A stretch of 64,000 nt of DNA, taken from an uncultured Eubacteriales bacterium (lineage in GTDB: Bacteria; Bacillota; Clostridia; Oscillospirales; Oscillospiraceae). Position numbers and translations under genes: made by a program. The stretch is taken from positions 1 to 64,000 of the forward strand of contig UQWI01000001.1 in NCBI GenBank assembly GCA_900544765.1, in the 5' to 3' direction. Shown piece after piece: positions 44,506 to 52,899 of this stretch (within the stretch, counting starts at the first letter, position 1; every line of letters starts with the position of its first letter). The notes beneath the pieces were generated by a model. The model did no database searches. It was not told the DNA's origin and saw nothing but the letters and a program-made list of their open reading frames with translations.

Positions 44506-44548
44506 AAGCCGGAGGCCTCCGCATTGTGCAAAGCGGCGCCTCCGGCTT
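44506..44548 (-). terminator. Terminator after the class V aminotransferase gene
   Basis: AAGCCGGAGGC (44506-44516) pairs with GCCTCCGGCTT (44538-44548). The hairpin follows the aminotransferase stop codon and precedes the cdaA promoter. The T tract is poor. Confidence 0.6.
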
Positions 44549-44553
44549 GATTT

Positions 44554-45684
44554 TCACACGCCGGAGGCGAGTTCCAGCGCTCTTTGAACCAATCCCGGCA
44601 CACGGTGGATCTCCTGCGTGGTATTGAAGGGCGACACGCTCAGGCGCACGGTGCCGGTTTCCAGCGTACCGGCGCTCTCGTGGGCGTATGGCGCGCAGTG
44701 CAGCCCGGCCCTGACGCAGACGCCCAGCTTCCCAATAGCCTCCCCCAGCTCCTCGCTGCCCACTCTCTCATGCCTTATGCTTAGCACCCCGGCCTGCGAG
44801 GACATGTCTTCCGAAAGGAACACCTCGAGCCCGGGGACAGTACGGAGCAGCTGCGCCATAGCTCGCATAAGCCGCCTTTCGTGCAGCTCGATTGCGCTGA
44901 TACCGCGCCGCTCTATATACTCAACGCCGGCCAGAAGCCCGGCTATGCCCGGGATGTTGTGCGTACCAGCCTCCAGCCTGTCGGGCAAAAATTCCGGCAT
45001 ATCCTGGCTCAGGCTCATGGAGCCCGTGCCTCCCGCCATAAGCGGTGACGGCGGGTATTTGCACAGCAGCACGCCTGTACCCTGCGGCCCCAGCAGGCCC
45101 TTGTGGCCGGGCATGGCTATAAAGTCCGCGCCGAGCTTCGCCATATCTAACGGCAGCGCCCCCGCGCTCTGCGACGCGTCAAGTATAAACGGTACGCCGT
45201 GCTCGCGGCACAGCTCAGCTATGGCGTATACCGGCAGGATGAATCCAAACACGTTCGACACATGCGTGCAGACTACGCAGTCCGCGCCGGGTATGCGCTC
45301 GGCGAAGCCCTCCAGGGCCGCGGCTCGGTCGAAGAGCTGCGTGCGCACCACGTCGACATTCGCGCCCAGCATGCGCAGCGGCCTTGTCACAGCGTTGTGC
45401 TCCCAGCCCGACACGACTACCCTGTCTCCGGCCGAGACCAGGCCGTTGATAGCTATGTTCAGCGCATGCGTGGCGTTGAGCGTGAAAACCACGTTCTCCG
45501 GCCCCGGTGCGTTAAACAGTTTTGCGAGGGCCGCGCGGCACGCATAGGCCTTTTCGGCGGCCAGCATGGCTGGGCGGTGCCCTCCCCTGCCCGGGCTGGC
45601 CATTGTCTGCATTGCGGCCATCATCGCCTCTCCGACAACACGCGGCTTTTGCATGGTAGTGGCGGCGCTGTCGAGATATATCAC
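44554..45684 (-). CDS. Class V aminotransferase-fold enzyme (cysteine desulfurase-like)
   Basis: A 376-residue PLP enzyme starting VIYLDSAATTMQKP. The cofactor lysine is in MPGHKGLLGPQG (about residue 195), with upstream VCTHVSNVFG and FILDASQSAG. The C-terminal cysteine region is RAGLHCAPYAHES, where desulfurases carry the catalytic Cys. It likely cleaves cysteine or selenocysteine. GTG start at 45684 after GGAGGTGG; the GTG overlaps the DUF3343 stop codon (GTGA). Confidence 0.87.
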   Translation of the reverse strand: MIYLDSAATTMQKPRVVGEAMMAAMQTMASPGRGGHRPAMLAAEKAYACRAALAKLFNAPGPENVVFTLNATHALNIAINGLVSAGDRVVVSGWEHNAVTRPLRMLGANVDVVRTQLFDRAAALEGFAERIPGADCVVCTHVSNVFGFILPVYAIAELCREHGVPFILDASQSAGALPLDMAKLGADFIAMPGHKGLLGPQGTGVLLCKYPPSPLMAGGTGSMSLSQDMPEFLPDRLEAGTHNIPGIAGLLAGVEYIERRGISAIELHERRLMRAMAQLLRTVPGLEVFLSEDMSSQAGVLSIRHERVGSEELGEAIGKLGVCVRAGLHCAPYAHESAGTLETGTVRLSVSPFNTTQEIHRVPGLVQRALELASGV

Positions 45685-45935
45685 CTCGCCACCTCCACAT
45701 ACCGGCCGTCCGGCTCCATCCTGTAAAGCCTGCCGTACGGCACATTGGCGCGGGAAAGCACGCTCAGGGCGCTGTGAAAACGGCTTTCCGGCACGGAGAC
45801 ACAATATCCGCAGCCGTTGCGGGTGAGCTCCTGCGGGGCCCTGGCCACCGCCGCCGTTATGCCTGAGCGCTCAAGCGCTGCGTTTGCGCGCTGGGCATAA
45901 GTCAGAGAACGGCACATTATCAAATAGCGCTGCAT
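45681..45935 (-). CDS. DUF3343 protein (putative Se/S carrier)
   Basis: An 84-residue protein, MQRYLIMCRSLTYAQRA then GCGYCVSVPESRFHSALSVL, matching DUF3343. The GCGYC cysteines could carry a persulfide or selenide. It is translationally coupled to the class V aminotransferase, an association that I recall from other Firmicutes and that supports a sulfur or selenium transfer role; the acceptor is not visible here. GGAGG precedes the ATG at 45935. Confidence 0.8.
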   Translation of the reverse strand: MQRYLIMCRSLTYAQRANAALERSGITAAVARAPQELTRNGCGYCVSVPESRFHSALSVLSRANVPYGRLYRMEPDGRYVEVAR

Positions 45936-46024
45936 ATATGAACCTCCACTAAGAGTGCAGGGCAATGCCCTTGGTACATTCTATGCAGCGCCGATAGATT
46001 TGTTTATTGCGGCCTGATGAAGCG

Positions 46025-47005
46025 TCAAAGGAAGTAAGAAAACTCTATCCGAGTAACTGTCCCGGTTTCATCGATGTAGATATACATGTGCGACCTACAG
46101 CAGTCCAGCAAATAGAAGGCGGTCTCTCCTGTTTGGCTCTGGCATATGAATGCCCTGCTGCTGTTAAAGCCGTCGGTACCGTACAGTGTTATCGCTCCAT
46201 CGTCCGCAACGCAAGGCATCTCGGATATACCACCCGGTAAGCTGGCAAGTACTTCCTCTGCGCTCGAGCCTACGTCTATGCCTCGGACTGAAAAACCGGT
46301 CCCAGGCTCTGTCACTTGTATGTATTCCAGCTTGTAGTCATTGCGATAAGCGAAATGCATTCCACCCAGCTGATAACTCTCGCTATCGCCTATGGCTACG
46401 ATTCCGGGAGTGGCAAGCAGCTGCGCTCTAGACGACATGTTTGGCAGCGGTATCCGCGCCTCACGGTTGTAGGGCATGCCCCGCCAGGCCGAACGCGCTT
46501 CGTCCTCTGTGACGGCGTAAAAGCGGCGCGGCATGTACGAGTACAGTTCATCCCCGGGATACGAAATTTCAAGCGTATCCCCGCTGAGCGCCAGCGTGAG
46601 CTCGCCCTCCCTCTCGTAGATGCAGAAAGACCCGTCAGGGGAAGTCGCTGCGCTGAACGTGTCTGTCGTCAGGTTTCGCTCGCTGAAGCCTTCGTTTTCG
46701 TACACGGTGAAAACACTGTACCAGCACTTGAACTCTACCCCGCCGTCGGCGAGCTCGCGGGAGAGCAGCAGCGCCTCGCCGCCGTCGCCGTATGGCTCGG
46801 CGAGCCAATATGCGTCCGGCTCGAAGCCTGCAGGCGGCAGAATATCCGGCGGTTGCTTGTTCAGCTCGATAGGCTCTGCCTCCGGCATTTGAGACTCCGG
46901 CACAACCGTAGGTGTGCTGGGGCCGGCATCCGGCTGCTCAGATGACCTGCAGGCTGTGAGCAGCAGTGCGAGGAATAGCGCTGTCAGAAGCTTTGCCCTG
47001 CGCAT
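46025..47005 (-). CDS. Lipoprotein, paralog A of the array
   Basis: A 326-residue lipoprotein: lipobox LLTAC (Cys19), Pro/Thr/Glu linker to about 55, then family block 1 (FEPDAYWLAEPYGDGGEALLL ending FKCWYS, shown here in parts), block 2 (DEARSAWRGMPYN then IPLP), block 3 (SVRGIDVGSSAEEVLASLP) and block 4 (LYGTDG, then a final strand). It is the most distant copy, separated from the rest by ispD-ispF and a methyltransferase, and starts two bases after the ispF stop codon. Function unknown. Confidence 0.72.
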   Translation of the reverse strand: MRRAKLLTALFLALLLTACRSSEQPDAGPSTPTVVPESQMPEAEPIELNKQPPDILPPAGFEPDAYWLAEPYGDGGEALLLSRELADGGVEFKCWYSVFTVYENEGFSERNLTTDTFSAATSPDGSFCIYEREGELTLALSGDTLEISYPGDELYSYMPRRFYAVTEDEARSAWRGMPYNREARIPLPNMSSRAQLLATPGIVAIGDSESYQLGGMHFAYRNDYKLEYIQVTEPGTGFSVRGIDVGSSAEEVLASLPGGISEMPCVADDGAITLYGTDGFNSSRAFICQSQTGETAFYLLDCCRSHMYIYIDETGTVTRIEFSYFL

Positions 47006-47007
47006 GC

Positions 47008-47487
47008 TCAGCTTTTCTCCGTTATCAGCGCGACGGTGTGGGCGGCGATGCCGCTCCCGTCGCCGGTGAAGCCGAGTTTTTCCTCCGTCGTGGCCTTTAC
47101 GCTCACCTGCGAAACCTGCACCCCGGCGGCAGCGGCTATGTTGGCCCGCATGTTGTCTATATACGCCGCAAGTTTGGGACGCTGCGCTATTACTGTAGCG
47201 TCAACGTTGCCGAGCTCGAATCCCGCTGCGCGCAGTACACGCATCACCTCGGCGAGCAGCTTCAGGCTGTCCGCGCCCGCGTACCGCTCGTCCGTGTCCG
47301 GAAAGAGCTTGCCTATGTCGCCGAGCGCCGCAGCGCCGAGGATGGCGTCCATAATCGCATGTACAAGCACGTCGGCGTCCGAGTGGCCCAGCAGCCCTCG
47401 CTCATACGGTATGTCGACGCCGCCGAGTATCAGTTTCCTGCCCTCCACCAGGCGGTGTACGTCGTAGCCGTGTCCTATCCTGAACAT
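47008..47487 (-). CDS. ispF: 2-C-methyl-D-erythritol 2,4-cyclodiphosphate synthase IspF
   Basis: A 159-residue enzyme of the MEP isoprenoid pathway. Metal-binding GHGYDVHRL at the N-terminus, [19 protein letters not shown] and [11 protein letters not shown]. Its ATG overlaps the ispD stop codon (TGATG). Confidence 0.96.
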   Translation of the reverse strand: MFRIGHGYDVHRLVEGRKLILGGVDIPYERGLLGHSDADVLVHAIMDAILGAAALGDIGKLFPDTDERYAGADSLKLLAEVMRVLRAAGFELGNVDATVIAQRPKLAAYIDNMRANIAAAAGVQVSQVSVKATTEEKLGFTGDGSGIAAHTVALITEKS

Positions 47488-48203
47488 CAATAATCCCCCC
47501 TGGCATCCAGTATTGCCTCGGCGGCATACACATCCGCCGGTGTTGTGAGCTTCAGGTTTTCCTCCGAGCCCTCCACCAGGAAAACCTCGGCGTCGAGCAG
47601 CATTACCGCAGCGCAGTCGTCCGTGAGCGCCAGGTACAGCCGTGAAGCCTCGGCAAGCGCGGAGCGTATCAAATCGGCGCGGAACACCTGCGGAGTCTGC
47701 ATCAGGTACAGCTCGTCACGCTCAAGTGTCCGGAGCACTCGTCCACCACGCGCCTGGCGCACCGTGTCCTTCACGTTTATGGCCGGACTGGCAGCGCCTC
47801 GCTCCTTGGCTGCGATGACCGCCCGCTCTATAATCTCCTGCGTCACCAGCGGCCTCGCGGCGTCATGTATGGCTATGAGCCCCGCGTGCTGCGAGCACTC
47901 CTGCACGCCCGCCCACGAGGACGCGCACCTGTCCGCGCCGCCCTCGGTTATGCACTTTAGCTTGCGTATGCCCGCCTCGTGTGCTATAGAGGCTATGGCG
48001 GGTATTTTCTCGCCCTGGGTGACCACAACTATCTCGTCGATGCAGCCGCTCTTTTCAAACGCACGCAGCGTGTGCTCTATAACGGGCCTGCCGTGCAGCT
48101 GCATGAGCATCTTGTCCTCGCCCATCCGGGTGGACGAGCCTGCGGCGACTATTACGGCGGAGCAGTAGGGCCTGTCCGGAGCGTTTTTTGTTCTTTTAAA
48201 CAT
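47487..48203 (-). CDS. ispD: 2-C-methyl-D-erythritol 4-phosphate cytidylyltransferase IspD
   Basis: A 238-residue enzyme: nucleotidyltransferase start [16 protein letters not shown], then [20 protein letters not shown] and the TDDCAAVML block. It precedes IspF in the MEP pathway. ispH lies at the far end of the window, so three MEP genes are present. Confidence 0.95.
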   Translation of the reverse strand: MFKRTKNAPDRPYCSAVIVAAGSSTRMGEDKMLMQLHGRPVIEHTLRAFEKSGCIDEIVVVTQGEKIPAIASIAHEAGIRKLKCITEGGADRCASSWAGVQECSQHAGLIAIHDAARPLVTQEIIERAVIAAKERGAASPAINVKDTVRQARGGRVLRTLERDELYLMQTPQVFRADLIRSALAEASRLYLALTDDCAAVMLLDAEVFLVEGSEENLKLTTPADVYAAEAILDARGDY

Positions 48204-48233
48204 GATATGTACCTCTTTAGGCTTGATAAAGCA

Positions 48234-48263
48234 ATTATAAACTCTATGGCCGCAGACTGTAAA
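48234..48263 (-). promoter_or_regulatory. ispD promoter
   Basis: On the minus strand TTTACA (48263-48258) and TATAAT (48239-48234) are 18 bases apart, 31 bases before the ispD start. Confidence 0.6.
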
Positions 48264-48386
48264 GCTGTACGCAAAGAAAGATAAACTTCGACTTTTGCTT
48301 CCATATTCACGCGTTTGGTGTTATGATATCAACTACAAACCGCAGCGCCTTACCGGCGTTGAAAAACTGTGAAAGGAGTAAGACAG

Positions 48387-48995
48387 ATGAGAAACGACAA
48401 GCGGTTCTGGCAGCGCTTCTCGACGATATACGCGCGCTTCATGTCTAACGCATCGCCTACATATGCCGAAGCGTGCAGGCGAATCAAACCGCGCATTGCC
48501 GGCATGGACGTGCTGGAAATAGCCTGCGGAACCGGGCAGTTCACCGCGCCGCTCGCTTCCGGGGCCAAGAGCTACCTGGCGACGGACTACTCGGAGCGCA
48601 TGCTCGCCAAGGCCAAAAGACATGCAAAGGCGCCCGGACTGAGTTTTTCAGTCCAAGACGCTACGAATCTGGATTTCGCGAGCGGCAGGTTTGACGCCGT
48701 TGTAATAGGCAACGCGCTTCACATCATGCCCGACCCCGACGCGGCGCTCAAGGAGATACGGCGCGTACTGAAGCCGGACGGGGTCCTGTTCGCGCCGACC
48801 TTCATGCGCGGCACCGTCGTAAAAAACAAGCTGCGCATGAAATTTATACGCATGATAGGGCTGAAGGTGTACCACAACTGGAGCGACACCGAGTTCCTGG
48901 ACTATCTGCCGTCCCAGGGCTTCAAGGTTGAAGAGCATGAGACGATAGGCACACCAGTACAGCCTATGTGTTTTACAATAGCGAGGCCGGAGTAA
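48387..48995 (+). CDS. Class I SAM-dependent methyltransferase
   Basis: A 202-residue enzyme with SAM motif I VLEIACGTGQFTAPL, acidic motif ATDYSERM, VQDATNLDF and the UbiE-like IRRVLKPDGVLF. The acceptor is unknown. AAAGGAG lies eight bases before the ATG. It is one of the few plus-strand genes in this half. Confidence 0.85.
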   Translation: MRNDKRFWQRFSTIYARFMSNASPTYAEACRRIKPRIAGMDVLEIACGTGQFTAPLASGAKSYLATDYSERMLAKAKRHAKAPGLSFSVQDATNLDFASGRFDAVVIGNALHIMPDPDAALKEIRRVLKPDGVLFAPTFMRGTVVKNKLRMKFIRMIGLKVYHNWSDTEFLDYLPSQGFKVEEHETIGTPVQPMCFTIARPE

Positions 48996-49010
48996 TCCGG
49001 CCTCGTTTTT
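48983..49010. terminator. Bidirectional terminator
   Basis: GAGGCCGGA and TCCGGCCTC pair across GTAA, overlapping the methyltransferase stop codon, and are followed by GTTTTTT. It also lies just beyond lipoprotein B. Confidence 0.85.
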
Positions 49011-50014
49011 TACGGCATCTGCATCCAGACGATATACTCTACGAGTCCGTTTTCGTCAAAGCGGAACTGCACTGCGCTGAGCATATCCGTAAGGACTATG
49101 CAGGGCGTATCCCCGTCATAGGCTATAACGCCGCTCGAGCTGACTATGCCGTCCGTGCCGTAGAGAAGAGTCTGGCCGTCCGAGGGCTTCTCAAGTTCAG
49201 TCACATTGCCCGGGAAGCAGGCTAGCACGTCCTCGGCGCTAGAACCAATCTTTATGCCGCGTATGTCGGGGATGCTGTCCGGATTCCCGCTGGCTATGCT
49301 GCCAATGCTGACGGTGCCGTCGTAGGTCTCGTATCCTATTCCAAGCTCCATTCCGTTGTACTCATAGGTGTTCTCGCTGAGTTTTTCTATTCCGTGAAGC
49401 GCCTCCAGCTCGGAGCGCTTCATCACAAGGTCTATGGGCGGCAGGCTCTCGCCGGTGTACGGCATGTTGCGGTATGCCTCGAGGGCCTCGTCAAGCTCGA
49501 CGCGCTTGAAGCTCTCCGGCAGAGGCGCATACCCTTCGGGCACGTTCGCATAGCTCGTAAACAGCCCGTCCCCGTTTATTCCAATGGCGGCCGTAATGCC
49601 GGTGTTGTCCTGCTCGAAGCCGCCCCCGTAAAACTCGTCCGCAGTAAAGCAGCCGGTGAAGAGGTCGCGTTCAGTCCTTCCGCCCGACTGGAAGTCGGTA
49701 TATACGCTGTACCAGCATTTAAAACTGGTGTTCCCGTTTTCGTCGGTGGCCGTGAGCATAAGCGCCTGGCCGTCGGCGAAGTCGTCAGCCACCCAATATG
49801 AGTCCGGTTCAAAGCCGGCGTCGGGCAGGTGGAAATCAACCGGCACGCTCTGGATTTCCGGGCTCTCGGAGGGCGCGGGCTCAGGCGTGGCGGAAGGCTC
49901 CGCCGTGGGCGCTGCGGGCGTTGGGGTGGCGGCCGCGGGCTCGTCCGTCCCGCAGGAGGCCAGGAGTGTAAGTGCGAGCGCGGCAGCCAATATGGCTGTA
50001 AGTTTTCGTTTCAT
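49010..50014 (-). CDS. Lipoprotein, paralog B of the array
   Basis: A 334-residue lipoprotein with lipobox LLASC, a Thr/Pro-rich linker (ATPTPAAPTAEPSATPEP), block 1 (FEPDSYWVADDF ... FKCWYSVY), block 2 (DEALEAYRNMPYTGE), block 3 (IRGIKIGSSAEDVLACFPG) and block 4 (LLYGTDG, then RFDENGLVEYI). The first about 22 codons and the leader are nearly the same as in the next gene upstream (50019-50765). The start at 50014 follows GAGGTGA. Confidence 0.75.
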   Translation of the reverse strand: MKRKLTAILAAALALTLLASCGTDEPAAATPTPAAPTAEPSATPEPAPSESPEIQSVPVDFHLPDAGFEPDSYWVADDFADGQALMLTATDENGNTSFKCWYSVYTDFQSGGRTERDLFTGCFTADEFYGGGFEQDNTGITAAIGINGDGLFTSYANVPEGYAPLPESFKRVELDEALEAYRNMPYTGESLPPIDLVMKRSELEALHGIEKLSENTYEYNGMELGIGYETYDGTVSIGSIASGNPDSIPDIRGIKIGSSAEDVLACFPGNVTELEKPSDGQTLLYGTDGIVSSSGVIAYDGDTPCIVLTDMLSAVQFRFDENGLVEYIVWMQMP

Positions 50015-50034
50015 CAAATCACCTCATTTGAGTT
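49935..50034. repeat. Signal-peptide cassette repeat, copy 1
   Basis: About 100 bases covering the leader TCACCTCATTTGAGT (50019-50033, plus strand), start codon and signal-peptide codons of lipoprotein B. It matches copy 2 at 50686-50786 at roughly nine of ten positions by eye. Confidence 0.8.
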
Positions 50035-50765
50035 ATACTTCCGTATTCAGCTTCCAGCTCTTCTATGCTTTCCAGCAGCTCGTCATAGCTGCCGTGCCGG
50101 TCGCTGCCGTAGATGCTGTCGGGGGATATGTCCGTCATGAGCCAGACGCCGTCAGTTTTCTCTAAGGTTATCCAAAAGGAGAAGAGTCCGCTGCTCATCC
50201 CATTATAGTTTTCGCTCAGGCTTCGAAACGGGCTGCGAACCTCGGCGACGGCAGTGTTCCCTTCGAGCTCGACTGACTCGATGTCGATGTCATAGTCGTA
50301 CCAGGCCACGGGATCATCCGCGATCATAAGCGCCAGATACCGCGCCTCCGTGCAGTGGTACTGAAGATGCGGATAGCCCTCCGCCGCCTCGTCGAAGAAC
50401 ATCTCGAACACGCTGTAGTCCGTATACTCCGGATTATACATCCTGTCGTACCACAAATCCATATACATCGTAACTGTGTCGCGTATCTTGTTCTCATCGT
50501 CGAGGTACTCGTTACCGCGCAGGTCCTCGAGCTCGGCGCGTGCGTAAGCGGCGTACCGGCTCTCGCCCTCACGCTGAGGGGCCGGAGTCTGGACGACGAT
50601 ATCTGGTGGCGTTGCTGAAAGCTCCGACGTAGGTGACGGCGTGGCGGCCGGCTCAGCCGTGGGCGTTGGAGGCGTTGGAGTGGCTGCGGGCTCGTCTGTC
50701 CCGCATGCTGCCAGGAGAGTGAGCGCGAGCGCGGAAGCCAATATGGCTGTGAGTTTTCGCTTCAT
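50019..50765 (-). CDS. NTF2-like lipoprotein with a borrowed signal peptide
   Basis: A 248-residue lipoprotein (lipobox LLAAC, linker to about 65). The mature domain has a long first helix (RDTVTMYMDLWYDRMYN), central strands (TAVAEVRSPF) and a final FSFWITLEKTDGVWLMTDIS, as in NTF2/SnoaL-like ligand-binding folds. It lacks the blocks of the neighbouring paralogs. Its signal-peptide region duplicates that of lipoprotein B, and its last codons (TQMR, stop) are read from the leader of B. Confidence 0.65.
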   Translation of the reverse strand: MKRKLTAILASALALTLLAACGTDEPAATPTPPTPTAEPAATPSPTSELSATPPDIVVQTPAPQREGESRYAAYARAELEDLRGNEYLDDENKIRDTVTMYMDLWYDRMYNPEYTDYSVFEMFFDEAAEGYPHLQYHCTEARYLALMIADDPVAWYDYDIDIESVELEGNTAVAEVRSPFRSLSENYNGMSSGLFSFWITLEKTDGVWLMTDISPDSIYGSDRHGSYDELLESIEELEAEYGSITQMR

Positions 50766-50786
50766 CTAATTCACCTCATTTGAGTT
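50686..50786. repeat. Signal-peptide cassette repeat, copy 2
   Basis: Same unit as 49935-50034, here covering the leader (TCACCTCATTTGAGT at 50771-50785), start and signal-peptide codons of the NTF2-like lipoprotein. The 110-base gap to gene C holds this leader and a TATAAT without a good -35 box. Confidence 0.8.
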
Positions 50787-50875
50787 AAGGCTTTATCTAT
50801 CACAACTTGCTGGGACTGCGCTGTCTCTCTATTGATTATACATCCCGGCGGGCTGGAAATCTACCTCTTTCCCGC

Positions 50876-51784
50876 CTAAGCGCCGGTATAGGCGACAACC
50901 GCCTCGACGTTGTCATCGCTGTCGAAGATATATCTCACGCTCTGTCCGCCGCCGTAGGCCGTGAGCTGAGTACGGCCGTTGTATTCGTCGGCGTCGGCGC
51001 GTACAGAGAGGTTCGCCCCGTCATAGAATCCGCCGTAGATTTGCCCCGAATCAGTCCCGTATTGCGGCGCGACGGGCCCGTCCGGAAAACGTGACAGCAC
51101 GTCCTCAAGGCTCATGCCGATGGTTATGCCGCGCACTTCCGGCAGGAACTGCCCGCCCGTGCATTTGACGGACGAGAGCAAGAGCATACTGTCCGGAAGC
51201 GGGTTGAAGCGGAGTTCTGCCTGTGGGGCCGAGTATATCACGCCTCCCTCGCCGTTCTCCTCCCTGACGAGCTCCACGCCTGTCACTGCCTCAAGCTCCG
51301 CGCGGGATATCCTGACCGGTATCGGAAAGACTGTCTCGTCGTTAAACGGCATATTCATATGCGCCTCTATCGCCTCATCCTCCGGGACGCGAGAAAAGCG
51401 CTCCGGCCTCGGATAGTCGGCTTCTTCGGCGTAGCCGAGCGTCAGCGCGTCGCCGTCAATAGCCGCCGTGGCCTCTGAGTCTGTGAAGCTGCCGCACATC
51501 AGCTCTGTCGCGCCCGTCTCCGGAATTTCAACCCAGCAGCTGTAGCGGCACTTAAATTGCCCGTCGGCGGACATGAGCAGCAGCGCCTGGCCCCTGTCGC
51601 CGAATTCCTCCGCCAGATAGCAGCTCTCGGGCGCAAAATCCACCGGAGGGAGCGACAAGGCGGCGGGCTCCGGCATCTGGGCTGGTACCGCGTCCGGGGA
51701 CGCTGCCGGCGAAGGCACATCCGCAGGAGCGCCGCAGGCCGTGAGGACGAGCAGGACCAATACTATCGGTATGAGTCGTTTCAT
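50876..51784 (-). CDS. Lipoprotein, paralog C of the array
   Basis: A 302-residue lipoprotein with lipobox LTAC followed by GAPADVPSPA. Block 1 (FAPESCYLAEEFGDRGQALLL ending FKCRYS, quoted in parts), block 2 (DEAIEAHMNMPFNDE), block 3 (VRGITIGMSLEDVLSRFP) and block 4 with a final strand RYIFDSDDNVEAVV. The start at 51784 has GGAGGTG upstream; longer in-frame starts overlap gene D. Confidence 0.75.
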   Translation of the reverse strand: MKRLIPIVLVLLVLTACGAPADVPSPAASPDAVPAQMPEPAALSLPPVDFAPESCYLAEEFGDRGQALLLMSADGQFKCRYSCWVEIPETGATELMCGSFTDSEATAAIDGDALTLGYAEEADYPRPERFSRVPEDEAIEAHMNMPFNDETVFPIPVRISRAELEAVTGVELVREENGEGGVIYSAPQAELRFNPLPDSMLLLSSVKCTGGQFLPEVRGITIGMSLEDVLSRFPDGPVAPQYGTDSGQIYGGFYDGANLSVRADADEYNGRTQLTAYGGGQSVRYIFDSDDNVEAVVAYTGA

Positions 51785-51807
51785 GCTGCACCTCCGTCGC
51801 ATGTACC

Positions 51808-52899
51808 TCACTGCGGGTTCCACTGGTAGTACGTTGCGGCCGATATGTTTCCGGCCTCGTCCAGCTCAAAGCTGATATACGTTGCGCCGAGGCAGTGTAT
51901 CAGCACATGGCCCGGCCTGCCGGCGGTGTAGTAGAGCGAGGCGTAATAGCTGATGTCCTGTACGCCTCCGTAAAGGCGGAGCCCGGCTTCGCCGAGGGTT
52001 ATCTGCGCCGGGTCGAGGTACATCGTACCGCCGTCATAGTCCATATACACCTCCACCGGGATTCTGAGCAGTATGTCGTTCAGGCTGTCGCCGATCTCGA
52101 GCCCGCGCAGCGTCGGGGCAATTTCCGGGTCGCTCGAGGTGTAGCCCTCGCCTCTCTCGTCGTAGAGCGCGGCGGTCTCGCCGCTATTGGGCGCATACAT
52201 AAGTTCCTCGTAAAACACCGGCATCGAACGCATTACATAGCCTATGTAATCGTCATAGACGCGCGTAAACTCCGTCGGGAAGCTGATGTACCTCACAAAG
52301 CCGGTGTCGTTCTGGTCGAGCACTATTCGCGGCTCGCTGACCCTTGCGTCGAAGCCGTGTTCCTCCCCGTATATCCTCGCGGCGTCGTAGCTGAGCGTCA
52401 GGCGGTTCCCGGAGAAGTCGAACGAGCCGTCCACCCCGGTTATGGGCAGGATTTCGGATCCCGATGACTGGGTGTCGCAGTCATAGCTGAACTCCCCGTC
52501 CACAAGCTCGGAGGCAAAACAGTAGGCAACGAGGTTGCCTGGCGCGGCCGGGTACGTTCCCCTGTCCTGGTTGAAGCAGAAGTAGAGCTTGAACGGCGTC
52601 GAGCCGTTTTTCTCCGCGCCCATGTAGAGCAGCGCTTTTCCGCCGCTGCCGAAGGGCTCCGCGCGCCACACGCTCACAGGAGTGAAGTCCATCGGCGGCA
52701 GATAGTACGGCCTGCCCTGGCTTATCACTTCCAGATTTGACGGCGAGGACGAATACGGATACCTGTACGCCTCCACCGGCTCGGCGGATTCAACCGGCGT
52801 CGGTTCCTGCGACGCGCTCGGCGTTACCTCCGCCGACGGCGCGCCGCAGGCGGCGAGGGTGAGCGTAAGTGCAAGCAGCGCGGGAATTATGCGTCTCAT
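51808..52899 (-). CDS. Lipoprotein, paralog D of the array
   Basis: A 363-residue lipoprotein, lipobox LAAC then GAPSAEVTPS. More divergent: block 1 is FTPVSVWRAEPFGSGGKALLY with FKLYFCF, block 2 reduces to the MRSMPVFYEE region, block 3 is LRGLEIGDSLNDILLRIP, and the end is SFELDEAGNISAATYY. The ATG overlaps the stop codon of E (ATGA), so the genes are coupled. Confidence 0.72.
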   Translation of the reverse strand: MRRIIPALLALTLTLAACGAPSAEVTPSASQEPTPVESAEPVEAYRYPYSSSPSNLEVISQGRPYYLPPMDFTPVSVWRAEPFGSGGKALLYMGAEKNGSTPFKLYFCFNQDRGTYPAAPGNLVAYCFASELVDGEFSYDCDTQSSGSEILPITGVDGSFDFSGNRLTLSYDAARIYGEEHGFDARVSEPRIVLDQNDTGFVRYISFPTEFTRVYDDYIGYVMRSMPVFYEELMYAPNSGETAALYDERGEGYTSSDPEIAPTLRGLEIGDSLNDILLRIPVEVYMDYDGGTMYLDPAQITLGEAGLRLYGGVQDISYYASLYYTAGRPGHVLIHCLGATYISFELDEAGNISAATYYQWNPQ

